Made by a program: the position numbers and the translations under genes
The notes under the pieces: generated by a model
What the model saw: only the letters and a program-made list of their open reading frames with translations
What the model was told of the DNA's origin: nothing
Database searches by the model: none
Part shown: one piece after another, positions 17,085 to 25,230 of the stretch
Layout: each line of letters begins with the position of its first letter
Numbering within the stretch: position 1 is the first letter of the stretch
Assembly: GCA_038320555.1 (NCBI GenBank)
Contig: JBBQEJ010000002.1
Location: 1 to 64,000, forward strand
DNA: 64,000 bases
Direction of reading: 5' to 3'
Source: JALZOC01 sp038320555
GTDB lineage: Bacteria > Acidobacteriota > Vicinamibacteria > Vicinamibacterales > 2-12-FULL-66-21

Positions 17085-18605
17085 CTAGCCCTCGACCGCG
17101 GCCGAATGCGAGGTCGCAGCCGCGGGGGATGTGTCCACGACGCGCGCACCGAACAGCGTGCGCGTCAGCACCTGCCATACGATGTTCTGCTTGGAGACCG
17201 CGATGCGTGCCACATCCGCGACGTGGCGCGCGATGTAGCCAGGACGCAGAAAGAATCGGCGCTTCGCCCGGTTGATGGCGTCCATCACGAGATGCTCGTC
17301 GAGGCCATTCCCTCGCAGCAGGTAGTACGAATACTCCATCTTCGCCCAGTCGTTGCCCGCGCCGGCTGGCAGGAGCGATTCGCGGACGCATTTTTCGTAC
17401 AGCGCCGTGCCGGGGTACGGTACCGCAGGGTAGAAATTTGCAAAGTCCGGGTCGAGAGCGATGGCGTACTCGATCGTGTGGTCCATCGTTGCCGGGGTCT
17501 CACCCGGATAACCGAAGATGAAGAAGGCGAACGAGCGGATGCCGGCCTGGCGCATGTTCTGGAACGCCGCCTGGATCTTCTGCCGCTCCAGCCGCTTGAC
17601 CATGTCCTTGCGGACTTCGTCAGACTCCGATTCGATGCCAAGGGCAAGCATCCAGCAGCCGGAGCGCTTCAATCTGTGGACGAACGCCGGGTCCGTCAGA
17701 TTGTCGGCCCGTGCGTTGCCGAACCACTGGATCGGCAGGTTCCGCGCGATGAGCTCGTCGCAGAACGCGGTGAACGACTTGACGTTGAGCGTGACGGTGT
17801 CGCCCCACAGATAAAAGAAGTCGACCCCCAGCTCGCGGTGCGTCCGCTCGATCTCATCGACGAGCACCCTCGCGCTTCGCTCCCGGAACTTGTGCCCCTG
17901 ATGGATCGGCGCGACGCAGAAATCGCAGGTGTAGGGACAGCCGCGGCTCGTTTCGACGATCACGTAACGCTTGTTCACGAGTGGAAGCGCATACCGGTCG
18001 AGGGCGAGGAGATCCCAGGCCGGATACGGCATCGTCGCAAACGCTGTGAAGCTGCCGTGCGCGCGATGGGGAATGACGGGACCGCCGGCCCCGTTGCGCC
18101 ACGTCAGGCCCGCGACGTCTCCGAGACGGGCGGCCGACTCGAGCTGTGCCAATTGCAGCATGGCGTCTTCGGGCTCGCCGACGAACATGCCGTCAACCTG
18201 CGGAGCGCGTTCCATCGACTGCGCGGGCGCGGTCGAGGCATGCGGTCCGAAGCAGAAGATCGGCGCGCCATAACGCTGCTTCAGGCGCGCCATCGCAGCC
18301 ACGTCCGCATCGAGTGTCGGAGTGGTCGTGGGAAACAGGATCAGCGTAGGCACGAACCGCTCGCGGTCCAGGCGTCCGATGACGTCATCGATCGTGAGCC
18401 GCTCGGCCGTCGCGTCCACCAGGCGCACGTCGCAGCCCGCCTGGCGCAGCAGCGACGCCGTCAGCGCCAGCGTGTAGGGAGGCTTGGTCGTGCCGAGCAC
18501 GTCCTCGCGTTCCTGGCACCGGCCCTGACGCGTGAACGCGACGCCGTTGATGAGCGGCGGATTCAGGAGCAGCGTGCGGTGGCCGAGCATCGAAATCTGG
18601 CTCAC
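17085..18605 (-). CDS. B12-binding-type radical SAM protein
   Basis: The 506-residue protein has a Rossmann-like N-terminal domain of the B12-binding type (about residues 10-190, with LNPPLINGVAF and TLALTASLLRQAG) followed by a radical SAM domain with the cluster motif CPYTCDFC (C223, C227, C230). Later features include LALGIESESDEV and FFIFGYPGETPATMDHTIEY, common in this family. It resembles the BchE-like class of radical SAM enzymes. The substrate is unknown; its place in a glycan locus suggests a sugar, lipid or isoprenoid target. GTG 18605 forms a GTGA overlap with the SPASM radical SAM gene upstream, so the two likely act together. Confidence 0.85.
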   Translation of the reverse strand: MSQISMLGHRTLLLNPPLINGVAFTRQGRCQEREDVLGTTKPPYTLALTASLLRQAGCDVRLVDATAERLTIDDVIGRLDRERFVPTLILFPTTTPTLDADVAAMARLKQRYGAPIFCFGPHASTAPAQSMERAPQVDGMFVGEPEDAMLQLAQLESAARLGDVAGLTWRNGAGGPVIPHRAHGSFTAFATMPYPAWDLLALDRYALPLVNKRYVIVETSRGCPYTCDFCVAPIHQGHKFRERSARVLVDEIERTHRELGVDFFYLWGDTVTLNVKSFTAFCDELIARNLPIQWFGNARADNLTDPAFVHRLKRSGCWMLALGIESESDEVRKDMVKRLERQKIQAAFQNMRQAGIRSFAFFIFGYPGETPATMDHTIEYAIALDPDFANFYPAVPYPGTALYEKCVRESLLPAGAGNDWAKMEYSYYLLRGNGLDEHLVMDAINRAKRRFFLRPGYIARHVADVARIAVSKQNIVWQVLTRTLFGARVVDTSPAAATSHSAAVEG

Positions 18606-19900
18606 CGGACCACGGTCAGCGGAATGGCGCGTCTGGCCGGGCGCGGCACGCCCACCCCGAAAGGCTCGGCGAGCGGAATGGGAGACAGTTCAACTTTGCA
18701 GCAACGGCGGCAGACCGGGAATATCCCGTTCTCCAGCAGACGACGGCGCAGCTCGACGTAACGATCGCCGTTCCAGATCTCCTCGAGCGAGGATTCTGCC
18801 AGGTCTCCGACTTCAACCCTGATGAACGGGCAGAAGTACACCTTGCCCGAAAACGATACGCGCGCATGAAGGAACGGATACAGGCAGCGGCCTTCGAGCC
18901 TGGCGCCCGGCGTGTAGTAGTTGTCGATCAGCTGCGGGTGTACCTTCGGACGAAAATCAAAGAGGACGTTCTTGCTCCGGCACTTTTCCTCGAGAGCCGC
19001 GACCTTCTCGCGCACGACCTCGATATCGAGTCCGGGGTCCGGCGTGATGAAGGTGGCAATCACGGAGGCGTCCCCGGCTCCGATGAGGCGCACCGTCTCG
19101 GCGACCTCTTCGGGGGTGCTGAACATCAGATGATTCATGCCGATCGCATCCACGCCCAGCTCCTCCGCGACGTCGACCATCTGATCGAGTGCCTCGAGGC
19201 TTTCGTGCGTGACCGTGGTGTTGATGCTGACGCGCAGGGGCGCGTGCTTGCGGCGCGCCGCTTCCTGCAGCCGCTTGAGTCCTGCACAGGTCCGCTCGAA
19301 GGTGCCCTTCAGGCCGCGCGCCTTGTCGTGCATGTCGCCGGGGCCGTCGATCGATACGCTGATGTGCTTGAGAAATCCGGCAGCCGCGAGATCCGCCAGC
19401 GCTTCCGCCCGCTCGTCGCTGATGATTGTGCCGTTGGTGGTCAGGTAGCCGCAGGCATACCCCTTGTCGCGAAAGAGATCAAGGACGGACATGATGTCCT
19501 TCCGCATGAAGATCTCTCCGCCGGTCAGGCTCACCTGGAAACCGGGATTGTCCGGAAACGCTTTGCGCAGCGCGTCGAGCGTCATTTCCGCGCGCCACTG
19601 GCCTTCGATGTTCAGCAGGGCGCCAACGTAGCAGAACTCGCAGTGCAGGTTGCACCGCATGGTGGCCTCGTACACAGCTCCCATGGGCAGTCGATCCGCC
19701 CGCCCCGTCTTCTCGTCGACGAAATGGCGGATGCGCCGCTCGTAGCGCCTGCGGCGATATCGTGCCCAGGCGTGGCGCGCCAGGGGCAGCGCACGCGCGC
19801 GTATCGCGATCGACTCACGCAGCCTCGCGACGGACGTCCGCAACGGGCCACCCGCGTGGTGCCGTGTCGCGTCCTCTGTGATGTCGGAAGCCATGCTCAT
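18602..19900 (-). CDS. Radical SAM/SPASM domain protein
   Basis: The protein (432 aa) has a basic N-terminal extension of about 75 residues, then a radical SAM domain with CNLHCEFC (C83, C87, C90), LTGGEIFMRKDI and ISVSIDGPGDMHDKARG. The C-terminus is a SPASM-like domain with Cys residues in RCLYPFLHARVSFSGKVYFC and a final CRRCCKVE, expected to hold extra iron-sulfur clusters. SPASM enzymes modify peptides, proteins or small molecules; no candidate precursor peptide is visible nearby. It is coupled by GTGA to the B12-type radical SAM gene. Confidence 0.88.
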   Translation of the reverse strand: MSMASDITEDATRHHAGGPLRTSVARLRESIAIRARALPLARHAWARYRRRRYERRIRHFVDEKTGRADRLPMGAVYEATMRCNLHCEFCYVGALLNIEGQWRAEMTLDALRKAFPDNPGFQVSLTGGEIFMRKDIMSVLDLFRDKGYACGYLTTNGTIISDERAEALADLAAAGFLKHISVSIDGPGDMHDKARGLKGTFERTCAGLKRLQEAARRKHAPLRVSINTTVTHESLEALDQMVDVAEELGVDAIGMNHLMFSTPEEVAETVRLIGAGDASVIATFITPDPGLDIEVVREKVAALEEKCRSKNVLFDFRPKVHPQLIDNYYTPGARLEGRCLYPFLHARVSFSGKVYFCPFIRVEVGDLAESSLEEIWNGDRYVELRRRLLENGIFPVCRRCCKVELSPIPLAEPFGVGVPRPARRAIPLTVVR

Positions 19901-20049
19901 CGAATTGCCAGATCTCCGGGCCGGACCGCCGGGCGAAATCGCCCGCCGAGCGTGTCACTCATGAAAAGGAAGGACCACCTATTCTATCGTCTGGAGGGCC
20001 GGAACGCTACGCTTCTATGATGCTGGAGTGATGGGCGGGAATGGACCGA

Positions 20050-21624
20050 TTAGCTGAGCTTGCGCTCATTCCTTCCGTCCTTCGCATCCCGCTGAAAGGA
20101 ATTGTCCGGCACGTCGACCGCGACGATTTCCCCGGCAAGCTCTGTCGTTTCGGCCGGCGCCGTTCGCTCGCGCGATGCCCCGCGGGTCCGCAACGCATTC
20201 AACACCCGCAGCTCGTCGGCGTTGAAAAACCCTGTCAGCCACAACAGCACACTCATCACCACGATCACGGTGGCGCCCCTGACGAGCACGCCGGCCATTG
20301 CGGGCATTACGGGCAGCAGGCGCGCAGCGGTGTAACCGATGAGCGCCGCAGCGATCGCCCGCGAGACCCGGCCGTACTCGTAGGGTACGGGATAAAAACG
20401 CTGCGAGAAGCCGTAGGCGATCGAGGCCTGCAGGGCATAGGCGGTTCCGTTTGCCCAGGCGGCGCCGATGATGCCGAAGCGGGGAATCAGCACGAAGTTC
20501 AACCCGATGTTGACTGCGGCCCCAATCGCTGTCGTTAGAGGATAGTACTGAGTGCGTGCCGTGATGTTGAGGCCGATCGACGTCAACAGGTACACGCCGT
20601 AAAAGAACACGCCGATTGCCGTCCAGCTCACGACACCGGCCGCCGCGACGTACTGGCCCCGGGTGACAGCATCCAGCAAGTCGACTGCGACCGCCGAAAG
20701 TCCGGCGGTCATGAGCGCCAGGATGGCAATTCCGTACGTCGCGACGGTGCTGAACACCCGAGGCGCGTCAGGCTCACGGGCCGTGGCGTAATAGAACGGC
20801 GCCCACGCATACTCGAATGCGCCGAGCACGATCTTCTCGATTAACCCGAAGCTGACCCCCATCGAGTAGACGCCGATCTCCTGAATCGACAGGTATCGAG
20901 TCATCACGAACCGGTCGCCGACCGCCATCAGCTGGAGCGCGAAGCCATGCGGAACCCGGGGCAGCCCGAACGCGAGCGACTTCCGCAGCACCGCCTTCGA
21001 GAAAGTCGGCCGCAGCAGAGGCGCGAACGAGCCAACCATCACGGTGAGAATGACGGCCGTAACGACCACGTCGGCGATGACGACCCCCATGATGCCCAGG
21101 CCCGCGCCCATCACGAGGACTACGCGGAGGACGAGCGTCGAGGCGGATCGGGCAATTGTCAGCACGCTGAATTCACGCGCGCGCTTCTGCATCCGCAGCA
21201 CGTGAAACGGAATGAACGTGAACCCGATGGCGAACGTGTTCAGCAGCACGAGCTGCAGGGCCAGCGTGTATCCCGGCGACTGAAGCAGCCGCTCCGAGAG
21301 GAAGGGGGAAGCGATGAGCGCCAGGATCAGGAGGACGCCGTTGGTGCCCAGCAGGAAGAAGAACAGCGTGCTCGCGAGGCGCTGGCGCGCGTGCTCGTCC
21401 TCGCAATCGTACCAGAAACGCATGAAAGCGCCGTCCACGCCCCAACGGAAGAACAGCTTGACCGTCGCTTCGACGCTGGCGAGAAGCGCGAGCACGCCGT
21501 AGTCCGACTGGGTCAGGTACCTGACGTAGAACGGAAGAAGCAGGAAGTTCAGGGCCTGGATGGCGACATCGCCGGCCCCGTAGATCGCCAGGTGCTTCGA
21601 GAGCTCGCGGATCTTCTGAAGCAA
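20050..21624 (-). CDS. Polysaccharide flippase, Wzx/MOP superfamily
   Basis: This 524-residue membrane protein with about 12-14 helices belongs to the MOP flippases that move lipid-linked oligosaccharides to the outer face. The N-terminus LAIYGAGDVAIQALNFLLLPFYVRYLTQSDYG is typical (first helix followed by the Y-L-T-x-x-D-Y-G turn). It is distinct from MurJ at 6.6-8.2 kb, so it probably exports the glycan made by this locus. The start is TTG 21624, four bases after the methyltransferase stop. The 149 bases between the flippase stop and the SPASM gene show no feature. Confidence 0.88.
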   Translation of the reverse strand: MLQKIRELSKHLAIYGAGDVAIQALNFLLLPFYVRYLTQSDYGVLALLASVEATVKLFFRWGVDGAFMRFWYDCEDEHARQRLASTLFFFLLGTNGVLLILALIASPFLSERLLQSPGYTLALQLVLLNTFAIGFTFIPFHVLRMQKRAREFSVLTIARSASTLVLRVVLVMGAGLGIMGVVIADVVVTAVILTVMVGSFAPLLRPTFSKAVLRKSLAFGLPRVPHGFALQLMAVGDRFVMTRYLSIQEIGVYSMGVSFGLIEKIVLGAFEYAWAPFYYATAREPDAPRVFSTVATYGIAILALMTAGLSAVAVDLLDAVTRGQYVAAAGVVSWTAIGVFFYGVYLLTSIGLNITARTQYYPLTTAIGAAVNIGLNFVLIPRFGIIGAAWANGTAYALQASIAYGFSQRFYPVPYEYGRVSRAIAAALIGYTAARLLPVMPAMAGVLVRGATVIVVMSVLLWLTGFFNADELRVLNALRTRGASRERTAPAETTELAGEIVAVDVPDNSFQRDAKDGRNERKLS

Positions 21625-21628
21625 CGTT

Positions 21629-22339
21629 TCAGTGTTTCCGAAACGTGAGGAGGTTCAGGAAGCACCAGCCAGGAATCGGGAGCAGGCGCGTCAGCCAGCG
21701 ATGAACGCGCTGGAGCGATCGCGGGTGCCGTCGAATCCACCGCGTGAGGACCGGGACGGTTGGAAAAATCCCCCGGCGCGCCGTGAGCACGAAACCGGCC
21801 CGGTGCCCAAGCTCGATGAACTCCACCGCCGGGCGATCCCCTGGGTGCTTGTATTCCGACGCCGTCCGGATCAGCCGGCCAAGGAAGAAAAAGTGGACGC
21901 GCGACTGCAGGTGCGCGAGGTTTGGAATCGAGACGAGCAATTCTCCACCGCTCTTCAGGACCCGAAACAGCTCAGCGAGCGCGCGCGGTTGTTCTTCGAA
22001 TGCCAGGTGCTCGAGTACGTCGAGACACAAGGCCCGATCGAACGTTCCGTCCGCGAACGGAAGCGCGGTGAGCGATCCCGTGCGCACACGCTCCGAGCCA
22101 TAGTTGGGATCGATGCCTTCGATGGCGAGGCGCCCGGCGTACTCGTCGACGAGCACCCCTTCCCCACAACCGGCATCGAGCACGCGAGTGCCCGCCGCGG
22201 CGTTGTCGAGCCAGCGGCGCACGGCTTCGAGCTTTGCCATGTAAGTGGGGTAGTACTCCCAGTCCGGGTCGGGCGTCCGGTGGTAATCGCCCCGCGCGGC
22301 GTATTCGCCGCGACGCACGACCGGTGGACTGGCGCTCAT
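21629..22339 (-). CDS. Class I SAM-dependent methyltransferase
   Basis: A 236-residue methyltransferase with motif I in TRVLDAGCGEGVLVDEYAG, IEGIDPNYGSERVRTG, and the LCLDVLEHLAFEEQPRALAE and FRVLKSGGELLVSIPNLAHL blocks typical of the Methyltransf_11-type fold. The C-terminal third (RRGIFPTVPVLTRWIRRHP) is basic and partly hydrophobic, suggesting membrane association. The acceptor is unknown. ATG 22339 is chosen since the conserved region starts soon after; the open frame continues to 22390. It lies four bases upstream of the flippase gene. Confidence 0.83.
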   Translation of the reverse strand: MSASPPVVRRGEYAARGDYHRTPDPDWEYYPTYMAKLEAVRRWLDNAAAGTRVLDAGCGEGVLVDEYAGRLAIEGIDPNYGSERVRTGSLTALPFADGTFDRALCLDVLEHLAFEEQPRALAELFRVLKSGGELLVSIPNLAHLQSRVHFFFLGRLIRTASEYKHPGDRPAVEFIELGHRAGFVLTARRGIFPTVPVLTRWIRRHPRSLQRVHRWLTRLLPIPGWCFLNLLTFRKH

Positions 22340-22441
22340 GATTGCGCTGATTCTAACGCGGCGGCGCAGGGAGGCGCTATGGGATGGCACGGGCGTGTCG
22401 TGCAGAACTCCACGCCCGACCCCGCTTTCTCGTGATGATAA

Positions 22442-23158
22442 CTAGTGGCCGGGACCGCTGCCTGGGCCCCCCGGAGGCCCACCAGGTCCACCCGGCCGGA
22501 GCGACGGAGTCGGCAGCGGCGCACTCGGGGCGCCTGGCGGTCCGTAGGGATTCGGCTGGCCCGGGGGAGGCGTCGGCAAAATGCCTGGCCTTGGCGCCGT
22601 CATCGGCACCTGCTGCCCGGGCTGCGCCTGGAAAGGATTTGGCGCCGGGACGTTCTGCGGGCCCATGCCTGGAGGCACCGCTACCTGAGGCTGCTCCACC
22701 GGATCGTCATCGTCGGCGATCGGAACCGGCATCTGCTGGACCATGGCCGCCGGCGGACGGCCGAACTGAGTGGGTGGCGGTGTGCTTGCCATGCCCACCG
22801 GCCCTCGGCTGACCGGCAGGATCATGACCTTCTCGAACTGCGAGGCTCCCGCAAGATTGCCCCCCCGTGGTGCGGCAATATAGCCGCTCGCCGAACGCAG
22901 GACTAAATCGAGGACCTCGCGCTCGGGGCGATCGACCAGCTGAAGCGTCATGGGCGGCCCCGTCAGCTTGTCCCCGTTGACGATGGTCGTTTTTCCGACG
23001 CGAGCCCACTCGTCCAGGATCTGTCGCAAAGGCACGTCCTGAGCGATGAGGGTCGCGCGGCCGTTGGCGAGCGTCAACGTCAAATCGCCCGCTGTCGCGA
23101 GCGAAGCCGAGCCTGCGACCAGGGCCGCAAGGGCGACGCAGCGATAGAACTTCTGCAT
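22442..23158 (-). CDS. Secreted protein with secretin/TonB N-terminal (STN)-like domain and Pro/Gly-rich tail
   Basis: The protein (238 aa) starts with a signal peptide (FYRCVALAALVAGSASLATA). Residues about 25-95 look like an STN domain: NGRATLIAQDVPLRQILDEW, KTTIVNGDKLTGPPMTLQL, then REVLDLVLRSASGYIA. The last 110 residues are low-complexity proline, glycine and glutamine with an acidic DDDD patch. STN domains usually precede secretin or TonB-receptor barrels, but no barrel follows here. The product should be periplasmic or surface exposed. The start has a GAGG site 7 bases upstream. It lies between the methyltransferase and a radical SAM gene in the glycan locus; its role is unknown. Confidence 0.72.
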   Translation of the reverse strand: MQKFYRCVALAALVAGSASLATAGDLTLTLANGRATLIAQDVPLRQILDEWARVGKTTIVNGDKLTGPPMTLQLVDRPEREVLDLVLRSASGYIAAPRGGNLAGASQFEKVMILPVSRGPVGMASTPPPTQFGRPPAAMVQQMPVPIADDDDPVEQPQVAVPPGMGPQNVPAPNPFQAQPGQQVPMTAPRPGILPTPPPGQPNPYGPPGAPSAPLPTPSLRPGGPGGPPGGPGSGPGH

Positions 23159-23260
23159 GGGAATGCCTCAATAACCAGTATACGCTCGTTAGACGGTCCC
23201 GCCAGCTCAGCGGGCGGATAAAAAGGGGATCAACCTGAGTCCTTCATGCGCCCTTGAGCG

Positions 23261-24220
23261 CTAGGTAAGCTTCGTGATCCAGAGCGGCGAATCCTTACGG
23301 GGCAAATCGCAAGCCCGGCAGATGTCAGGTCCGCCACTCTCGAGGTGTTCACGGCGCACGTCCCGATACGCCTCAGCGTTCCAGATTTCGGCGATGGAGT
23401 GGGTGTTCAGGTCGCCGAGTATCGTCTTGCCATCGAAGTCGGCGCAGCAAAGCGACACCCGGCCGTCCCACAGCACCGTGAACGTCAGCCAGGGCCGGTA
23501 GCACGGATAGGTGACGTCGGATTCCTTGTTGAGCGTGCCGGCCCAGTTGTGGAGATCGGTAACGTGAATCTTGTCGGCGATGGCGCGCCAGTGTTCGATG
23601 AACGCCTGTTCGTCGGCCGAGTTGTTCTGACGCACGAACGACAGGATCAACTTGGGCCTGCGCTTGCCGCTCTCGGCGCGCAGCCGTACGAGGCGCTCGA
23701 TGTTCCCGATCACCTTGTCGTACTTCAGTCCGATGCGGGTCGATTCGAACACTTCCTTGCCCGAGGCGTCCACGCTGATGTTGATGGCGTCCAGGCCTGC
23801 GTCGATCATGCCGCGGGCAATCTGGTCGGTGATGAGCGATCCGTTGCTGATCATCCCGACTTCCTTGATGCCCTGCTGCTTCGCGTAGCGGACTTTCTCG
23901 ACGAGCTTCCTGTCGATGAAGGCCTCGCCGTAGTTGTGCATGCGAACGTGGGTGATCCCCAGTTCCACGCATTCGTCCACAATCTTGCGGAAGAGCTCGA
24001 CGCTCATGATGCCCTGCCGCCGATGCATGTCGTCGCGGGGACAGAACACGCATTTCGCGTTGCAGATATTCGTGCTTTCGATCTGCACGATTTCCGGCAT
24101 CCTGGGCGCGCGATCCCGTCCTGTCGCAAGCAGGAGGCGCCGCACAGGCTTCGCCTGCGCGCGAAGCAGGTGCTCCGCGGCACGGCGCGCACGCGTCTTG
24201 ATGTTCATGGACTGGGTCAT
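23261..24220 (-). CDS. Radical SAM/SPASM domain protein
   Basis: The 319-residue protein has the cluster motif CNAKCVFC (C53, C57, C60) after VQIESTNI, followed by MHNYGEAFIDRKLVEKVRYA, ISNGSLI and INISVDASGKEVFE. A SPASM-like C-terminus carries Cys in YPCYRPWLTF, RVSLCCADF and ICRACDLP. This architecture is widespread in polysaccharide and glycolipid loci, but the chemistry is unassigned. It lies 8 bases after the SDR gene upstream and reads in the same operon. It is the third radical SAM enzyme of the locus. Confidence 0.86.
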   Translation of the reverse strand: MTQSMNIKTRARRAAEHLLRAQAKPVRRLLLATGRDRAPRMPEIVQIESTNICNAKCVFCPRDDMHRRQGIMSVELFRKIVDECVELGITHVRMHNYGEAFIDRKLVEKVRYAKQQGIKEVGMISNGSLITDQIARGMIDAGLDAINISVDASGKEVFESTRIGLKYDKVIGNIERLVRLRAESGKRRPKLILSFVRQNNSADEQAFIEHWRAIADKIHVTDLHNWAGTLNKESDVTYPCYRPWLTFTVLWDGRVSLCCADFDGKTILGDLNTHSIAEIWNAEAYRDVRREHLESGGPDICRACDLPRKDSPLWITKLT

Positions 24221-24228
24221 CAGAACTG

Positions 24229-25191
24229 CTAGAGCTGGCGAAAATACTCGATGACGCGCCTCAGCGTCTCATCGAGTTCGACAGTCGGCTCGTATCCGAC
24301 GAGCGCCCTGATCCGCGCGATGTCAGGTACCCGGCGCGGCATATCCTCGAAGCCGGCCTCGTACGCCTTCTCGTACGGGATCGTGACGATTTCAGAGCTG
24401 CTGCCCGTCATTTTCTTGACCTTGGCGGCGAGCTCGCCGATCGTAATCTCTCTACCGTTGCCGATGTTGAAAACCTGGCCGATGGCGCGGGGTTCGTCGA
24501 TCAAGGCTACCATAGCCCGCACGACGTCCCCGACATAGGTGAAGCTCCGCGACTGTGAGCCGTCGCCGAAAACGGTGATTGGCTGCCCCGCGAGCGCCTG
24601 CCGGACGAAGTTTGGGATCACCATCCCGTATTGCCCTGTCTGTCTCGGGCCGACCGTGTTGAACAGGCGCACCACAATCACCGGCAGCTTGCGCTCTTTC
24701 CAGTACGCCAGGGCAAGGAACTCGTCGATCATCTTGCTGCACGCATAGGCCCACCGGTGCTTCGTGGTGGGCCCGAGCACGAGGTCCGCGTCCTCCCGGA
24801 AGGGTACATCGGTGCTCTTGCCGTACACTTCCGAGGTCGACGCGATCAGAACGAGTTTCTTCTTCTTGTTCGCCAGCTTGAGCACGACTTCCGTGCCGTG
24901 CACGTTGGTTTCGATCGTGTGCACGGGCTGCTCGACGATCAGCTTGACACCGACGGCCGCAGCAAGATGCACGACAATGTCGCACCGATCGATGAGCTCG
25001 GCCAGGACCGGCTCGTTCGTGACGGTGTCGATCGTGTAGTGAAAGCGCGGATTCTTCTTGAGATGGACGACGTTGTCGATCGAGCCGGTCGACAGATTGT
25101 CGAGAATGAAGACTTCGTCGCCGCGCTCGAGGAGCGTCTCGGCCAGGTGGCTTCCGACAAAGCCGGCCCCACCTGTGATCAGAACACGCAT
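24229..25191 (-). CDS. NAD-dependent sugar-nucleotide epimerase/dehydratase (extended SDR)
   Basis: This 320-residue extended SDR has the nucleotide-binding GGAGFVGSHLAE motif at residue 7 and an intact catalytic set: STSEVYG, then YACSK (YxxxK). The order LFNTVGPRQTGQYGMVIPNF and FGDGSQSRSFTYVGDVVRAM matches UDP-glucuronate decarboxylase, UDP-glucose 4-epimerase and dTDP-glucose 4,6-dehydratase relatives. The exact reaction cannot be fixed. It is expected to make a nucleotide sugar for the locus. A GAAGGA site precedes ATG 25191. Confidence 0.88.
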   Translation of the reverse strand: MRVLITGGAGFVGSHLAETLLERGDEVFILDNLSTGSIDNVVHLKKNPRFHYTIDTVTNEPVLAELIDRCDIVVHLAAAVGVKLIVEQPVHTIETNVHGTEVVLKLANKKKKLVLIASTSEVYGKSTDVPFREDADLVLGPTTKHRWAYACSKMIDEFLALAYWKERKLPVIVVRLFNTVGPRQTGQYGMVIPNFVRQALAGQPITVFGDGSQSRSFTYVGDVVRAMVALIDEPRAIGQVFNIGNGREITIGELAAKVKKMTGSSSEIVTIPYEKAYEAGFEDMPRRVPDIARIRALVGYEPTVELDETLRRVIEYFRQL

Positions 25192-25230
25192 CGGTCCTTC
25201 GTCCTTCCCTTCTTTCGTCGCGTCAGCGAA

